Below, one piece after another: positions 1 to 15,939 of a DNA stretch of 64,000 nucleotides. The DNA comes from Amanita rubescens (Eukaryota; Basidiomycota; Agaricomycetes; Agaricales; Amanitaceae). The translations under genes were made by a program, and so were the position numbers. The stretch is from positions 124,001-188,000 of the forward strand of contig WION01000003.1 of NCBI GenBank assembly GCA_015039365.1. The letters are read 5' to 3'. Position 1 is the stretch's first letter, and the number at the start of each line of letters is the position of its first letter. The notes under the pieces were generated by a model that was not told the origin of the DNA, made no database searches, and saw only the letters and a program-made list of their open reading frames with translations.

Positions 1-285
1 ACTCTTGCGCAGTTTCAGCATAAAATGTAATTCCTGATGCGATCCTTGATATGTTCTCTTTTGGTAATCCGCATCTGATGTCGTCCCTGCACAATGTTCT
101 GCAATGTGACGGATAGCCAGCGGCAGGCTCCACGTACACAATACGCGAACAAACGCGCCAAATGCGCGAATCGGAAATCCGCCGTCGTTCAAAAGGTAAC
201 ATGTTTCTGCGTTGCCCGTTGCGAAGCGTCTCTTCGCTGTCCGCGTCCCACATCGATACTTTGAACTTCGTTAAGGCACGGTCAG
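1..285 (-). pseudogene. Broken partial copy of the Asi-like RING gene's long exon
   Basis: This stretch matches about 2620-2925 base for base with scattered substitutions and several small insertions and deletions. The source is the long cytoplasmic exon of the RING gene at 1863-4790. The indels destroy the reading frame and no RING or membrane part is present, so it is a dead fragment. It runs off the left edge of the window, so more of it may lie outside. The orientation is the same as the parent gene. Confidence 0.75.
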
Positions 286-343
286 GTAAGATATACATCT
301 GGTTGAAAATATAAACAAAGATGATGTAAAATATTCGTGACAA

Positions 344-1723
344 TCAATGATATGCGGGCGGTGGCTGATTGGACAACCCTTGTGCCCAATCCGAGGAGCG
401 CTCAACTTGCAGCTGTTCGATTTGGCTCCTAATTTCACGTATCTGTTCTCGCATAGTTCCCATCTCGTGCTCCGTTTCTTGCCTTCCATATTCACTTGAC
501 GTGTTAGGGCCGCCATTCATCAACTGTCTTGATGTAAGGTTTTGCATCTCCTGTTGCGCACTCTGGAGCCGTAGATTGATCTCCATTTGGCGCACGGCGC
601 GGAGCTCATCTCGATTCTTGGTGCTGTGTGAGAACAGCTCTCGACGAATAGGCAACATCGTGGATTCGCTTGCTACGTCAGACGAAGGTGAGCGGAAGTG
701 ACTTCGTTGGTCGTATGATGCTATCAAGCCGAGATTTCCGGTATCAATAGAACCTTGCCATGGCAGATGGGAACCTCTCATCTGGACGTCATCGAGGTAG
801 CTTTGGGGTGCTTGCTGATTAAAGGTGGTAACGATGGGCTCGGGGGGCCCTCTCTTTTTCCCCAAACGGCGGCGGAAGAGTATCAGTAACGCGACTATCA
901 CAACGAACGCGATGCTTCCGAGCACAGATCCGATGATGACCCCCAACTTGCTATTGGATGAATTATTTGAATGAGTTCCTGCAGATGGAGTGCTACTGGT
1001 GCCAACGGTTCCACCAGTGACACCAGTAGGTGAATATCTTGGACTTGACAAGGTCGCGTTATCGGGGACATTCATCCTAGGTTAACTTTAGAACAGTGGG
1101 CGGGTAAAGCAATGACGAGATAAACGTACGTGTAAATAGCGTAGTCAAAGTTAAGAAAGGTTGAATTCGGGTAGTTACTCGTCGAAATCACCAATGTATG
1201 CTGAGTGTTGCTCAAGCCGCTGGTGCTGAACACAGTAGCATTATACTGCAAATTGTGGGTGCTCATATCAGGCACATGATTGAATGAGCCCATGGCGTTG
1301 CCATCGAGGGTGAAGTTGCAATTTGTTGCAACACCGGCTCCGAATGAATTTACATTGGCGAGGATAAAAAATACCCAAATCTCGATGCCTGTAAGTCAGA
1401 GCAGTTTGGTGAATATTTGAATCAGGCAAAGATCAGAAAATTTTCTAACCTGTGAACGAGAATGTAATGTTCATGTTATTGAGACTAGGACTGTATGTTG
1501 CAGCTGTCCATGTTCCGTCAAAGGCCAAGGCCGCGCTGGGCTCAATATCACAGGTATTGCAGTTCGGACCTTGCCAAGGGCCGCTGGGTTGGTAAACTGG
1601 TTTTTGACCCGTCGTCAGGTCGCCATAAGTGTCGTCAATGGTTACGTTAACAAGGCCGGCTCGGGTCGTTGAAACGAGGAGGAGAAGATAGAGCAAGTCA
1701 AGGACGACTCGTCTGACCGACAT
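344..1723 (-). CDS. Secreted-ectodomain single-pass membrane protein, unknown function
   Basis: Three exons (1450-1723, 1130-1388, 344-1076) join in frame to 421 residues. The product starts with a hydrophobic signal peptide (MSVRRVVLDLLYLLLL) ending near an Ala-Gly. A glycosylatable ectodomain of roughly 220 residues follows, with several Asn-x-Ser/Thr sites and a Cys pair (CNTC), then a Ser/Thr-rich stalk. One transmembrane helix comes next (core VIIGSVLGSIAFVVIVALLI), followed by an RRR/KK stop-transfer patch. The cytoplasmic tail of about 145 residues includes a Gln/Glu/Arg-rich stretch likely to form a coiled coil. This architecture is common in Agaricomycetes and has no assigned function. 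It could be a wall or surface sensor, but that is inference. The first intron is 61 bp and the second 53 bp, both GT-AG. Confidence 0.75.
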
Positions 1724-1862
1724 GTATCGTGAATCGTGATGGAAGTCCTCATAATAAGACGACTGGGATGTTGTGAACTACCGCAATCTCGGGCTTGCCG
1801 GCATCACCCCTTCGATATTTATTTTAAGATTCAACACATACAACATACAACAGCATACAACA

Positions 1863-4790
1863 CTAAGGTATGTAGATTTTCGAATACCCTTCAACACTGC
1901 AAGAATGGTTGGCATCCGACAGAAGACGATATTAGGTTACTTACCTGCTGCGACAACAAGGGCACCGGTGCTTTGCCGGTGTTCCCCTGGAAGATAAAGC
2001 ATCACGACAGTTATCACACATAGCCAGACACCTCATTTGATAGCAACAATCACTGTCAGCGACGAACTAGCCGAGAAAAGAAAATCATGCTCACCGGCAA
2101 GGCCAACATATTATATCTCGTTCTTGTACTGTACATATCACACAGAGGCGTCGCACACTCTCCTCTTCTTCGTCCACATAAGCATTGCTAGTGCATGTCT
2201 TGGACATCATCTCCCTCCGCACCCGCTCGAACTCGTCTTCTTCATTCTGCAGTTGATTCCTAGTAGTACTTAAGGCGGACTCCAACCTGCGCCGCGTAAG
2301 CGGTCCCCCTGCACGAGGATACGCCATATGTGCAAATATCATAGATGTCGAAGAGTCGTCATCGACATGATTATCGACGAGATCCGAAAATAGCTGCGTC
2401 GTTTCTTCCTTCAGCCGCTCCCAGGCCGACGGAGCGGACACGCCGTCATCGCCTTCCGCTCCATCGTCATCTTGACGAGGCGAATCTGATTCCGACTCGG
2501 ATTCATCCGAGCCGTCACTGAACGTCGAGTCTCCAGAATCGTCGTCGCTAATGTCTTCACCTCGAAGAAAGCGTGCATAGGACTCATGATCAGCTTCACT
2601 TCCGTCCCCGTCATCTGACTCTTGCGCAGTTTCGGCATAAAACGTAATTCCTGATGCGATCCTTGATATGTTCTCTTTTGGTAATCCCGTGCCATCCGCG
2701 GTCCGACGTCGTCCCCGGACGATGTTCTGCAATGTGATGTATAGCCAGCGGTAGGTCCCGCGTAAGGTACCCCACAATACGCGAACAAACGCGCCAAACG
2801 CGCGAATCCACCGTCGTTCAACGGATAATAGTTGATCACGTGTTTCCGCGTTCTGCGCGTTGCCAAGCGTCTCTTCGCTGTCCGCGCCCACCTCGATAGT
2901 TCGAATTTCGTTAATGTACCCTTTCAATACTTTATTTTTCTTTTTGCGCTCATCTTTTTTCGGTCTCCTCTTGACAAGCTGTTGAGCATTCCCGCGGACG
3001 TGCACGTATCTGGATCCGAATGCTGAGCCGGACGATACGGCACCAAGGCGTCCTGGGACCAGGCTTTCCACACCCAGTTTCCCCATCCTCACGTGTCCAT
3101 ATTCTATTTCTTCCATGATCTGCCGTCGTCGGTGGACCATGGCAGTAAATGTTGGAGGCAAAGGTGTAGGGATAGGTGCGACCTCGTTCCCCCAGCCACG
3201 AAGTCCGGTGGCCTCGAGGGTTGCCGTGCTCATGCGTAGCAAGAGCACCGCAAAATCTTCGTCCCATGGTAGGTTGCGAAGATATGTCAACCACCCTGCA
3301 GGTCGTCCATCATCGCCTACCAATCGCAGTCAAATATCGTCTCATCCGAAGATAGGAGAACTCACTATTGTTTATTATTCCAAGACCTATGAACGGTCGT
3401 TCAATACGACCGCGAACCAATAGTTGAACAATCGCGTTCAAAGCGACAGTTAGCAGTATTGTCGATAGCAAAATGGTTTCGAACATATTAGGAAGATAGT
3501 TGAGGAGAGGGTAATTTGCACTAAAGTCATTTGTCGTTGAAAGGGAGCCATTGGATGCACGGGTATTATTTGCAGATGTCATTGAAGTTGATGAAGTGCG
3601 GGTTGGAGTGCTTGGAAGAACGGGGGGAGCTGCGGATGATACAGTTTTCGAGGATAACAATCTTGAATACAATGTGGAGTGGAAATGTAGTAGTGATAGA
3701 ACGGAAGTAAGTGTTGTGGGTATGAGACGATGCGAAGAAAGACGTTTCGATATGGAGAGATAGTGGAACATAGTTAACTGAATGCGCATTAGCTGTCAGT
3801 CTTCTCAAAATGAATGATGTTACGCACTTGCAGTAGAGGAATGGCAATAGTAATGATAACATGCTTGTCAGGTCTTGATGGAAGGCCATCTGGCTTTCGT
3901 ACATGGGTTAAAGGGGAAGAATAGACATGGAGAAGAAACGCATAACCAATCTATGCAGGGATTAGAAGCATATATAAGTGCATGTGCCCAGGACGCACCA
4001 AATTGAAGGGCGATGCATTGGGACCTGTGTGGCTATTCAACGCAAACGTTGTGCTCATGCCATCCAGGGCCCGTATGAATCCTTCAACGCAGAAGGCGCT
4101 CCCCACAGCGCAGAACGTGGACCAACAGATTTCAGACATCTCTTTTGCCTCGCTCCAAGCGCCCAACCACTGCACCCACGACCAACTTGGCATTTTGTCA
4201 CAAGCTTGCAGCACGAGTAGACTCCATACGACGAGCATCTTCGTTAATACACATAGAGAAGGAAGATGGAGCGCCAATCGCGTTTTTGTTTTAGATATGT
4301 CGAGAGGAAGGATAGACGACAAGATGCGTCTGAATAACATGTAGCGCATGAAGCTATATCGCTGGTCAACGTTATCATTTCTGGAGCTGCGGTAATTCAC
4401 AAAGTCGCGCCGATTCCGGATTGGTGTCCGAGACGGAAGGATGATGTTTTGCATCCGGTACAGCACAAACGCCACGACCAGCAGGCCAACCATGTATCCT
4501 GAAGTAAAGAACGCCCATGGACTTGGGAAACTTGGCTGTCGAGTTTTGTCGATAGAGGGATTAGGACGATTGGTGGAGTCTGTTCCCATGACCCAGCCGG
4601 TTTCCTCTACCAATGACGCTATCGCGCTAGACAGCGACGTCTGCGATGGGACTCCAAATGCATCGATGGAGTGTCTCGGCTGGCCTCCCCTGATGCGTGC
4701 GAGTATGCGTGAGGGCAGAGCGCTGAGAATATAGCTCAAGTTGAGGGAACGTGTGGGGCTATCATTCGTGACATGAGTGTCGTATTCCAT
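1863..4790 (-). CDS. Multi-pass membrane RING E3 ligase, Asi1/Asi3-like
   Basis: Six exons (3999-4790, 3828-3950, 3366-3792, 2095-3316, 1945-2031, 1863-1896) give 894 residues. The N-terminal half carries several hydrophobic segments (for example FTSGYMVGLLVVAFVLY and the segment around TILLSTILLTVALNAIVQLL). A long acidic cytosolic region follows. The extreme C-terminus is a RING: CVIC, then WPCR-CLAMCDNCR, then CPCC, ending in VEGYSKIYIP. Membrane spans plus a C-terminal RING with a WPC(R/G)C core are the layout of the yeast inner-nuclear-membrane Asi1/Asi3 ubiquitin ligases, which act with Ubc6/Ubc7 in protein quality control. Assignment to that group is inference from layout and motif. 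The RING is split over three exons, so a short gene call would miss it. The second intron comes out at only 35 bp, which is odd and needs transcript evidence. Part of exon 4 is duplicated at 1-285. Confidence 0.78.
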
Positions 4791-5269
4791 GCTGTGTGCA
4801 ACGACGGGTAGTTGATACAGTATGTAGCACTTTCCAACACGTGGGTGAGTGATATTGGTTCCGGAGGTCGTAAGTATGGTGACTAGAGCGTGAACTTGGA
4901 GTGGAGTGTAGTCATCATATACTATTCATAGTCACCCACGCCTTTCTCAAATCAGGCCTGGATCTAGGCTGTAGACTTCACTCTAACTGAACAGCTGTCA
5001 AAGTGAAGCAGATATCATTATTGTTGCAGCGCTCCCGTGATCGCCGGTCACCGCCAACGCGGATAACCAAGCCCGCAAAACGTCGATAACATCTACGTGA
5101 CAAACAATATTATCGCTGGACCAACGATATCCTGGCGCGAATGATTTATCGTTGGGAACGTCGCATCAATTTCGCGTGCGACATTGCGCACACCGTTATC
5201 ATTTTGATTTCGTTCTCATGCGCCCACCGCCAGCTGACTGCATCGTTCGGTGGGAGATTCGACCGTGGT
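4791..5269. other. Intergenic, promoter side of the RING gene
   Basis: No coding region is supportable here. It holds the upstream region of the RING gene and the 3' flank of DUF6534 copy A. I saw no repeat or RNA gene. Confidence 0.5.
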
Positions 5270-6497
5270 TTATGCTGTCATCATACATCCATCGTTCCTT
5301 GACCCGTCTGCAGCCAAGTTCTCTTGCAACGGGCCAGCCATCTCCCAGTGGAATTTGCTGAAACGCGTTGTAGTCGCATTTGGCGTTGCGTGTCGACTAT
5401 CTTCAGAAGATGATATTCGATCATTGACAAGAACCATCATCGAGTTGGAGTAGAGCTTGGATAGGACAATTATTGGTCCACAAGGGACATACGGCGAGAT
5501 CAGATACGAGAGAGCGGTAAATGCGTTTACCGCAACTGTACAAATACTGCTGAGATATAACGATACTGCGGGAAGATGGCGACAAACCTGTGAGAATACC
5601 CGTGCCAATTACGATGTATACGAGACGCGTGATCCTCCACCGAAGGAGCTTGGAATATATCTTCTCTCTTTTAAGCTAGACAAAAGTATGAGTACGAATA
5701 AGAAAAGCGAGGAATGAAGTACTTGCAAACCAAACCATGGTTCCGGCGACGATCATATCGACAACGAGGGACGTAAAAACCCAGACCTATAGACACTCTA
5801 TTAAGTTGAAGAAAGCATATATGTGTCAAATTACGCACGACTATGAGAATGTCAGAAAAATGAATTCCTAACGCTGTCAATACTATAATGGCAACAAGTT
5901 GTAGCATAGTAGCCTATACGGACGATTAGCTTGTTGGAAAATCACTATCCGCTGAACTCGTGTACCGTGATAATGAACGAAGGTACGTATTTCTGTTGGG
6001 TAATGATATGGATGCGATATGCATACATTGCCTGCGTTAGAAACGCCGCTTTGATTGGTCAGTTATGTGCGTTGAATTGCAAGTGAAACATAACACACCC
6101 GTTCCCCCGCATACAGGGACGACTACATGGGATGTTTGAGGAAATGTGATACGACCAAATAATAGCAACCCCAAATCGCATATGAGAAGGATGGTATGAA
6201 TTGTCTCTATGATAAAGAGTGCGTATATAACGCCTTTGAATAATTTCGAGTCCTTGGGAAAGAACGTATAATATAAATCTAGATTGCCATTAAAATATTA
6301 GTAAGACGCAGAATCTCGGACGTGCAGAGGACAAACATAATTGCACAGTCAGAGCGCCGTAGAGATATAGATTGACAACGTTGCCGGCGAACTAACGTGA
6401 ACGAGGATTAATTACATATATTGCGATCGAAACAGGTACTGACCAATGACACGGTCAACGTGTGCAAATCTCTACCGCCATAACATGGAGAAGTCAT
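5270..6497 (-). CDS. DUF6534-type membrane protein, copy A
   Basis: Eight exons (6444-6497, 6337-6391, 6099-6278, 5966-6048, 5839-5913, 5727-5786, 5588-5675, 5270-5535) join to 286 residues. Most internal exon lengths (55, 83, 60 and 88 nt) are identical in the other intact copies of this window, which fixes the model. The product has about seven hydrophobic segments and the family signature SKLYSNSMMVLVNDR near the C-terminus, followed by a hydrophilic tail. The family is abundant in mushroom-forming fungi and resembles a seven-helix receptor or channel in outline, but no function is established. The intron after exon 6 starts with GC (GCAAGT), a GC-AG intron. This is the most diverged of the intact copies and has no nearby WD40 scrap of its own. 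Confidence 0.72.
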
Positions 6498-7558
6498 GAC
6501 AGGGGTCTAGTAATGCAACATACCTATTATTCATGGAGGAGCTTGATACGAGGGGGAAGACTATCCCAGGACGCACAGGTAACTATATATGAGGTACCCA
6601 CGGGGCTCAGGGCAGTGTGAATGTTCATGGTGGTGACTTTGAGATATATCAGCACCACTTCCATCGGCTACGTATGCACTAAGGAGGAGATAAATTAGTT
6701 AACTCCGAATGTCCCAGTCGACGAACCCGTGCAACAGCCACCCGCGATATCACATGCTGCAATCCATCGCTTCGATGCATCTCGTGGAGCCAAATATTCA
6801 TTTATACATTGAAGTTGTAAGCGTGTTTGTCGCTTTCAATGCGTAGGGACGCTCCGGCGGCTCGGAGGTGATGGCGGTCAGGCATCATCCATGTCATCCT
6901 GGACTTTGCCATTTTGAGTAGGACCACCGCCTCCAGGAACCATGAGAAGGAAGTGGCCTAGTACGCCGTGACGCATATCTTGATCTTGTCGTCCACGAAC
7001 TGCTTGTCATGTCATAGACGCGTACCTGGCCGACAAGGTTGAAGCTTCAAACATAATATTTAAATAATTCGCAAATCGTACCCGTTTGACAAACCCTGGT
7101 CCTCTGCCAGTATGCATTTTATGGTAAGTAAACCCACGCTCGTCACGGAGAAACGGAAGACGCATGCAAATTCGGGCGACATCGGAACTTTTTTTTCGAG
7201 CAGTGGGTTGATAACGATATTCTTCTGGTCCAGACTCCAGAGCGAACCCGTTGGGGTCCCGTCTTGCTTGCTACCATATGTCCGCGTCTACATTCAAGGG
7301 GTGCCATGATAAAAAGAATACGCTTTTGATGAAAAAACGATGGGGCTCGATTGGGCAACTCGGCTAACATGAATCTGATTTTTTAGCTACAGTTATCAGT
7401 CCAACTCCCGCATCCAATGCACGTTCATAGTTTTGCTTAAAGTACTACTCTTCCATAATAACATTATTGTCATCTTTCTCTGGCTGGCTTCGCTTGGTGG
7501 GAACTTCGACAGCCACCTTCGTTGACATATCACGTCACAGATGGACGCTTGTTGTCCT
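6498..7558. other. Intergenic between DUF6534 copies A and B
   Basis: No intact gene is visible. On the minus strand around 6880-7000 one frame reads through HGVLGHFLLMVPGGGG and ends in an acidic tail. It looks like the end of a lost gene, but I cannot name the family. The rest shows nothing. Confidence 0.35.
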
Positions 7559-8772
7559 TCAAGCTTCAAGTTCTGCTTCTGTAACCGTACCTGAAGCTCT
7601 AGCAAAATGGAGTGAACCGACGTGGACAGTCACCGTATCTGACGTGCCAATATGATCATCCTGAGAATGTCTGGATGAGATTCTATCGTTGACAAAGACC
7701 ATCATTGAGTTGGCATAGAGTTTGGACAGGACGATTGATGGTCCAATAGGATCGGTGGCTGGGATAAACGCTGTTGCAATGGTGATGATGTTGACCGCAA
7801 CTAAATGATTCTTTAAGACATATTGATGTTTTGGAAGATGAAGGGATCATACCAGTGAGGAGACCTGTGCCTATGATAAGATATACCAAACGCGCTACTT
7901 TTCCTCTTAGTTGTTTTGACGAAATTTTGTTCTTCTTTAGCTTGAGATAAGGTGTAAGGCATGAAAGGCAAGTCGTTCATAGGTTCGATGACTTACAGAC
8001 CAAATTAAAATGCATGCGATTACTAGATCTGTCACTAAGGAGATCGAGCTCCATATCTGTTATAAACGCCCACTTTTAGCCGATGTAAGTATGAGACAGT
8101 TGAGTCACGTACAAGTACGCAGGCTCAAAATATCCTGAAAAATAAAAATCTGCTATTGATGTGGCCACAGTGGCAATGGCTCCCGATGCAATGGCCTAAA
8201 TATGCATGAAAAACATGAAGAAGTTTGATACCGAACTTGCATACCATGACAATGCAGCATGACAAAAATTTCAATTTGGATATGATCCAAACGCGATACG
8301 CATATATACACTGTGTTAAAAGCGCCACTTCAATTATTCAGGCACCGTTGAACTCTTATATGAACTGCAACACACCTATTGATCCACATATGGGAATGAT
8401 GATTGAACCGATAGGATATAAGAAGCCTCCATCGAGTAGAGATTGTCCCCAGCCGTATGTTAGTAAAATGGTGTAGACCGTCTCTGTTAAGTAAATGATG
8501 TATATGGTTGCTTTCAAGAGCCTTGAATCCTCGGGGAACGATATGTAGTACAAATCTGAACCGGAGTCAGCGTTGCTCGAGATTGGCATAATAAAATATG
8601 TACAGAGTTGCACTGTGAGAGCACCGTATAGGTACAGGTTAACCACGTTGCCGACAAACTAAAAGCAAAATGAGAGTTGAATGGAAACTGTAAATCCGTT
8701 ACTACTTACCAACGAGGTAGCAAAGCTCCCTGTCGAATATTCGCCATTTAAATGATCGGTAATGACGGGCAT
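7559..8772 (-). CDS. DUF6534-type membrane protein, copy B
   Basis: Eight exons (8710-8772, 8604-8658, 8376-8555, 8245-8327, 8109-8195, 7997-8056, 7853-7940, 7559-7800) join to 285 residues with all phases matching. It shows the family features: FVGNVVNLYLYGALTVQL in exon 2, an aromatic Tyr-rich start of exon 3 (DLYYISFPED), an AYRVW-type loop in exon 4, and LSKLYANSMMVFVNDR in the last exon. About seven hydrophobic segments are present and there is no cleavable signal peptide. Exon 5 is longer than in copies D and E. It lies in tandem with copy A, same strand, about 1.1 kb upstream. Intact reading frames imply recent selection. The function is unknown. Confidence 0.72.
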
Positions 8773-9209
8773 GAGAATATTGAAAGGCCTGAAGGGTATC
8801 GGGGAGGAGTCACAGGGGTAGACGGTGTACTATTCAGGTCTCCAGGTGGATATATGTACCAAGACGAGGCGGTGCGAGACCATCATGCATTAGGGATCGG
8901 CTGCTCTGAGCGCTGAGCGCTGAGCAATAAATCAACATCCTTGGATACGAGAAGCAGGTACATAACGAACCTTGTGAGTTCTTTACATAATTGACATCGC
9001 CTCCAAGTCCCAAGCTTATGTACTTATGTAGGAGCTTCCGATTCTACACCTCAGAAGAATTGCAACCCTTCCATTACGCAGTGGGGCTGCCATTTAGCAC
9101 GACGCCGACTCGGAAAGGGTCTGACAGCCTCCTGACTTCAATCTGGGTGATGAGAAAAAATTAATAGTCGGATGTTAAGTAGGTAACCATATTACTTACT
9201 TAGAATTCA

Positions 9210-9745
9210 CAACTTGACATCATGGCGGTTCTGATCTAGATTGCGTCCATGACCTCACAGCCATTACCAACAGTAACAGTTATGACAAGACTATTCAAGA
9301 TCTGGGAGCGGAACCATCGTTGACTGGAGGGCACACTATCCTATGAATTGCATTTGACGAGACAAAGGTCCGAGTCGTATCGTGTGGGGATTCGGAAGGT
9401 AGTGTGCATTTTTTACCACGGTCCCATCGTCGATGGATATCCGTGTATGCATCGCCCACGGGAATTTTATCTATTTCAAGTCCTCCTAGGCATCGAAGTG
9501 AAGGCGTGGGACAGCCCGGATGTGCTCTACTCTCCTCCGCTTCCCACTTTCCTTGAGATGCACTACGTCACATCCATAGCAAAAGGGAAGTGGGGATGAT
9601 TATGAACTGGATGTCGATGAAGAAGAAGAATATGGGGATCCCTCCGAACTAGAGGAAATTCAAAACGAGCAAGTGGCTCGATGGTTTGTCGCCGGGCACG
9701 TCGTCATGGCGGATAACAAAGGGCTATGCGGAGTTGTCAGCGTCT
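9210..9745 (+). pseudogene. Relic of the F-box/WD40 gene's last repeats plus an acidic fragment
   Basis: Between about 9270 and 9420 the plus strand reads a decayed version of the last WD40 blades of the gene at 33092-35246 (SYDKTI, LTGGHT, then IAFDETKV and VVSCGD), with stops and a deletion between blades. Further on, about 9596-9745, an open stretch without a start codon encodes an acidic segment (DVDEEEEYGDPSELEE) ending at a stop. Its family is unknown. Together they are remains of genes, not a working unit. Confidence 0.6.
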
Positions 9746-10165
9746 GAATGGCACCTTAATTCCATTTTCGCATGTACATTAGATTTCATCTTGGCAATGA
9801 ATTGAATATATATGTACGACAATATTTGAACTAGGAGTTGTATGCGATTTCGAGCAGAAATACAGATGCACCGAAACAGCATCTTTCGGTTCTTTACTTA
9901 AAATGGTCAAACACAGCAGCAATGTCGCCTTTTGGCGCATCTCTGAAATGAATGCTTTCAAAGTTTGCCACTTGAAAACTCCTAAGTGATATCTGGCCAA
10001 AACTGCGTGTTGCTGTGTGGAATTCTTACAAGTGGAAGGCTTACGTTAGTAACTGTTAGCGTTTCTAACTTCCATCGAATTCGGAATGTTTCCAATCGAT
10101 ACGCGTTTGTCATCTGCATTGCGATGCTATTGGTACACGGGTGATATATTGATAAATTAACATGT

Positions 10166-14717
<4,552 letters not shown>

Positions 14718-14840
14718 TTGCTACATCATAGCGAATGCTGAGTCAAATCAAATGCCGTGGTAGTTGCCTTCCAAACTGGGAATGCGCACGTGGTCGAGTT
14801 AACCACCAAATTCCCAGAAATTCGACCGCGTCTCGTCCAA
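14718..14840. promoter_or_regulatory. Bidirectional promoter, SNF2 gene / PAM17
   Basis: Only 123 bp separate the start codon of the minus-strand SNF2 gene from that of plus-strand PAM17, so both 5' regions must share this space. No motif could be assigned by eye. Confidence 0.5.
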
Positions 14841-15678
14841 ATGCTCGGAAAACGCTTGCCCAGAACTCTTCTCATCCCTTCAAGATGCTTTTCTCGCCAA
14901 AACACCTTAAATTTTACAAGAACAAAATCCACTGCGACTGCGACGAGACCTTCCGCCGAGAACATCCCATGGACTAAGTATCTGGCTATTAAGCACAACA
15001 AACACATCTGGCAAACAGTAAGACCATGGAACATATGCTTGGAGCTATCTCTGACCTGCTTTTTCTAGGTTGCTACCTTCCCTTGCGTAATCCTCGGCTT
15101 TGCGGGTGGCATTGCGTATTTTGGCAGTCTCGAAACGGATGTTCTCAAACCTATTATGGTACGTTAGGAAAGCTATCTTTTGCACTTAACGTTACATTTG
15201 AAATGTGCAGGGAATTGATCCCTTTTTCTTCTACGGCATTTGCACAGTTGCCTGCGGAGGTGTGTGGTTTGCAATCTCTTCTAGTAATAAAGGCTGGACT
15301 ACCTATTAGGTTTTGGTTGGCTCGTGGGCCCTTCGCTCGGGACTGCTATTTGGAGAATGACCCACCGTCGTTTGCTGCCACACATCGACTCACGGGACCG
15401 CGAGTTTTACGCGCGAATAGCGAAGAACCGGGTAGATGCCAGTCTACAGACGCCAACTCAACCCGTTCCCGATTATTATGGTATGATTAGGTTGTGATCA
15501 TCATCTGTAGGCAGGCGTTAATCATTGTTTTTAAATAGGGGAGAAGATAGGTTCGCTTCACCAATACCGCCAGGTATAATTAAACTATCTTTGTCCTTCC
15601 GTCATACTCATGTGTCTCTGACAGTGGTTACGCGACCAGTCGAAATATAGGCGTAGAACAACGCTTCCTGAGGAGTAA
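14841..15678 (+). CDS. PAM17: Mitochondrial presequence translocase-associated motor subunit PAM17
   Basis: Six exons (14841-15017, 15069-15158, 15211-15259, 15310-15480, 15539-15573, 15625-15678) give 191 residues. The N-terminus (MLGKRLPRTLL) is basic and amphipathic, as expected of a mitochondrial presequence. Next come the family blocks PWTKYLAIKHNKHIW, two hydrophobic segments (GFAGGIAYFGSL and DPFFFYGICTVACGGFGWLVG) and the conserved tail KIGSLHQYRQWLRDQSKYRR. PAM17 is an inner-membrane protein that helps organise the Pam16/Pam18 motor on TIM23. I chose the start at 14841 because it opens the presequence; an upstream in-frame ATG exists but would overlap the shared promoter. The length is normal for the family. 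Confidence 0.92.
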
Positions 15679-15939
15679 ACTCCTAGCCCTTAGATGTACT
15701 CGAGCGATATCTCAAAGAACGCCATTTATTTGTGCATATATATTGGGCATTCGTGTGGTAGTAGAACCAATTAAATATCCCCAAAAGCTCTGGGTGACGA
15801 AACCTGGGACATCTCCATTTTAGATATACGTGAAAAGACATGTCAATCGTAATTTTACAATGGTACACCAAAGGATCCAATAAAATAAGTTAAAAAAGAA
15901 CTTTAAAATGGCCTAGATACGTGACTGATACGCTTGTTG

